16,447 nt of DNA from Lachnospiraceae bacterium (GTDB taxonomy: Bacteria; Bacillota; Clostridia; Lachnospirales; Lachnospiraceae). Within the stretch, counting starts at the first letter, position 1, and every line of letters starts with the position of its first letter. The position numbers and the translations under genes are program-made. The notes beneath the pieces are model-generated. The model was not told the origin of the DNA and searched no databases. It saw only the letters and a program-made list of their open reading frames with translations. Positions 14,625 to 16,447 of the stretch are shown here, piece after piece. Where the stretch lies: NCBI GenBank assembly GCA_031285465.1, contig JAITWD010000025.1, positions 1-16,447 on the forward strand. The letters run 5' to 3'.

Positions 14625-16094
14625 TACCCCACTCATCTCATCAAGCATAATTATATCCAACAACTTATCCTTACACGCCTGTTGCGTATATTTGCATCGC
14701 CTGGCTCTGGTTTCTTCATCAAACTTGCCGTTATATTCCGAATATTTAGCGCAGACATCGCATAAGCGAAAGGCCCAGCACCCCTTACACATCTTAGCGG
14801 TAATGGTAGCACAATTTAGCAATCGGCCACTTTTTTCATGGTCAAAACCGGTTGCGAGACTACCTATTTGCATGATCGCTGATCGCTCGCTTACCCGCTC
14901 ACACGGATAAAATGTCCCATCGGTCGTCACCAATAAACGGGTTATGCCCGGCAGACATTGACCGCTGGGCGCCGATTGCTCCGGTAATCGCTCGCTTGGA
15001 CCCAGCATCTGCATTTTTTTAACCGACTCAATAAGGATATTTTTAGAGTCGGGACTAATTTCTTTGCCACTGGATATCCCCAAATATTCCAGAAAGGTAA
15101 GAAAAAGATCATAGTTTCTATCGGCGATAAAATCTTCGTTGTATTTATTTTTTTCCTGTGAGAAAATATCGTCAATTACCGAAGTACTGATGCTCACCTT
15201 CTTTAACTCATCGTCAGCAGAAAACATCCGGCCGGCATCGTCATCCTTCTCTTGTGGATCGATCACCATATTTATGCTTAAGTTGTGCTGATACTCTGGG
15301 TACCGACCGACCAGTATCCGCAGATTTTTAATGACCGTTTTATATGTACCCTGCCCATTGGCGGCAAACCGCCGATTTTTATCATGGGTTTTTTCCGATC
15401 CATCCAGACTGATGATGATCTGGAATTTATGTTCTACTAAAAAATCGATAATGGCATCGGTTATCAAGGTGGCATTGGTGGTAATTGCATAAACTATCTT
15501 TTTACCCCTACACACCTCTTCCGCATACCCAACCACCTGCCTGATAAGTTCAAATTCCAGGAGGGGTTCGCCCCCATAAAAACCAATATAGACCTCCTCA
15601 TTATCAACGGAATGCTCAATCAAAAAATCAATTGCCTTCTGTGCCATCTCATAACTCATGCGAGCATCCGAATGATTACGCTGCCGCTCACTTTTTTCCT
15701 GTGAATAGATACAGTAGGCACAACGCAGATTACACTGCTGGGTGACCTGCAGGGTTATATCACGCACTTTTCGTTGCTGGTATTCTTGTAAAAATGGTGT
15801 AAGTGGATGGATTATTTCCTTGACCCTATTGTTAGCGAAAAAACCTTCCGCTGATAATTCCTGCATTTCTTCTAAAGATGCTCTATCGATAGTGCTTTGT
15901 CCTGTTATTTTCCAATTGCGTAACGCCCGATATAACCCACCACTTATTTCCTGGATCTGATTTTTATTGGTATCATAAAAGTAATGTTTGTGGGGTGATT
16001 TCAGCAATTTAATCAAAGGAAACTCTTTCTTGGTCGCGGTTTCATTAGCCACTATTTTTTCGTCCATAATAATATCCATACCCTTCCCGTTCAT
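14622..16094 (-). CDS. ccpM: Radical SAM/SPASM peptide maturase, CcpM type
   Basis: 490 residues from ATG 16094. Radical SAM enzymes cleave S-adenosylmethionine with a [4Fe-4S] cluster to make a 5'-deoxyadenosyl radical; this subfamily modifies small Cys-containing peptides. The N-terminal part (FPLIKLLKSPHKHYFYDTNK, residues 25-44) is a leader-recognition-type region. The radical SAM motif is CNLRCAYC (Cys121, 125, 128), with YGGEP (173-177), TTNATLI and SLDGSEKTHD (229-238). The C-terminal SPASM domain has nine cysteines (380, 398, 428, 436, 439, 445, 448, 467, 474), including GQCLPG, YPCERV, CKGCWAFRLCDVC and RRCKYTQQAC, enough for two extra clusters. ATG 16094 follows AAGG by 5 bases; the frame is open to TTG 16163 and ATG 16067 is also possible. 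It lies 56 bp after the upstream partial gene. Confidence 0.9.
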   Translation of the reverse strand: MNGKGMDIIMDEKIVANETATKKEFPLIKLLKSPHKHYFYDTNKNQIQEISGGLYRALRNWKITGQSTIDRASLEEMQELSAEGFFANNRVKEIIHPLTPFLQEYQQRKVRDITLQVTQQCNLRCAYCIYSQEKSERQRNHSDARMSYEMAQKAIDFLIEHSVDNEEVYIGFYGGEPLLEFELIRQVVGYAEEVCRGKKIVYAITTNATLITDAIIDFLVEHKFQIIISLDGSEKTHDKNRRFAANGQGTYKTVIKNLRILVGRYPEYQHNLSINMVIDPQEKDDDAGRMFSADDELKKVSISTSVIDDIFSQEKNKYNEDFIADRNYDLFLTFLEYLGISSGKEISPDSKNILIESVKKMQMLGPSERLPEQSAPSGQCLPGITRLLVTTDGTFYPCERVSERSAIMQIGSLATGFDHEKSGRLLNCATITAKMCKGCWAFRLCDVCAKYSEYNGKFDEETRARRCKYTQQACKDKLLDIIMLDEMSGV

Positions 16095-16150
16095 GCAAAC
16101 CTTGACTTGCTTCAATGGCACAAACAATACATGAAATTTCTTCTCGTCTT

Positions 16151-16447
16151 TCACACTTCGCAATGGAAAAAGACCAGTTTACCGGTTACGCGATCGGGCA
16201 TCAGTCGATCGACCGTTTCAAAAGTCCACTGGGCATCGTTTAAGGAAGGGATTTTTAATTGCTCCAAATACTCTGCCCCCAACATCTTTGCCCAACCAAG
16301 ATAATCGGCTTTGACCACCATTAAAAGTACAAATCTATCGGTTTGCTTTTGTACAATCTGAAATTGCTTGATTATGCCACCCCAACGCCGGTTAATGCCT
16401 TCAATTGGCCGAAAAAAAAGATAGGCGGGAATCGGTTCATTTTTACT
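16151..16447 (-). CDS. C-terminal fragment, possibly of a PaaK/CapK-type adenylate-forming enzyme
   Basis: The open frame enters at the window edge and ends in TGA at 16151-16153, giving 98 residues. The segments AYLFFRPIEGINRRWGGI, KQFQIVQKQTDRFVLLMVVK, WTFETVDRL and RVTGKLVFFHCEV follow the pattern of the C-terminal subdomain of phenylacetate-CoA ligase/CapK-like adenylating enzymes: a QFQIVQ-type strand, a charged VLLMVV strand, and a final TGK-type element near the end. This is a visual resemblance only, and the catalytic core lies outside the window. It is in the same direction as the radical SAM gene and probably in the same operon. If right, the cluster has two adenylating enzymes. Confidence 0.6.
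   Translation of the reverse strand, partial: SKNEPIPAYLFFRPIEGINRRWGGIIKQFQIVQKQTDRFVLLMVVKADYLGWAKMLGAEYLEQLKIPSLNDAQWTFETVDRLMPDRVTGKLVFFHCEV

Noticed and set aside
13..16304. Many plus-strand open frames of 60-155 codons, such as 1396-1764, 5325-5789 and 5720-6187
   Set aside because: They lie opposite well-recognised minus-strand genes, show no family pattern and lack ribosome sites; they are shadows.

Overview
The window reads as a piece of a flagellated, Gram-positive Clostridia-type chromosome. Supporting signs are an MreB/Mbl-type gene followed by two flagellar rod/hook-type genes (the Bacillus mbl-flhO-flhP order), a Bacillus/Clostridium-type LexA (DinR) box before uvrB, SigA-like promoters with TATAAT boxes, and a clostridial peptide-maturation gene set. 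A Eubacterium/Acetobacterium-like host is a guess only. Every gene I can support lies on the minus strand, so the window is transcribed from high to low coordinates.

Layout in transcription order. (1) 16447-7729 is a natural-product (RiPP-type) cluster. It holds the end of an adenylate-forming-enzyme-like gene (partial), a radical SAM/SPASM peptide maturase of the CcpM type, a TIGR04066-type peptide maturation protein, an acyl-carrier-related protein that lacks the phosphopantetheine serine, a 55-residue cysteine-containing precursor peptide too short for ordinary ORF calling (12637-12804), a solute-binding-type lipoprotein, a genuine acyl carrier protein with an intact DS motif, a cytosolic subtilisin-like (S8) protease whose C-terminal half resembles the TIGR04066 protein, and an ANL-family acyl/aryl-AMP ligase. 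(2) 7670-2553 is the uvrB-uvrA excision repair operon with a LexA box and promoter upstream and a strong intrinsic terminator downstream. Its uvrA reading frame is broken by one in-frame TAA at codon 65. (3) 2635-2016 is a 620-bp gap with the terminator, GC-rich palindromes and the mbl promoter. (4) 2015-1 is mbl, a flhO-like gene and the first 18 codons of a flhP/flgG-like gene.

Proposed working of the cluster (inference): the radical SAM enzyme modifies the cysteine-bearing C-terminal part of the precursor. The TIGR04066 and carrier-related proteins help substrate handling, and the S8 protease, which has no signal peptide, removes the leader inside the cell. The AMP ligase loads an acyl group onto the true carrier protein. 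No exporter is visible, so it must be outside the window or encoded elsewhere.

A further feature is an intergenic repeat of about 80 bp with two hairpins and a built-in GGGAG ribosome binding site. Two near-identical copies (78 of 80 positions the same) sit before the TIGR04066-type and carrier-related genes. Diverged copies precede the precursor, the acyl carrier gene and, outside the cluster, the flagellar flhP/flgG-like gene. A perfect 14-bp inverted repeat encloses the precursor gene.
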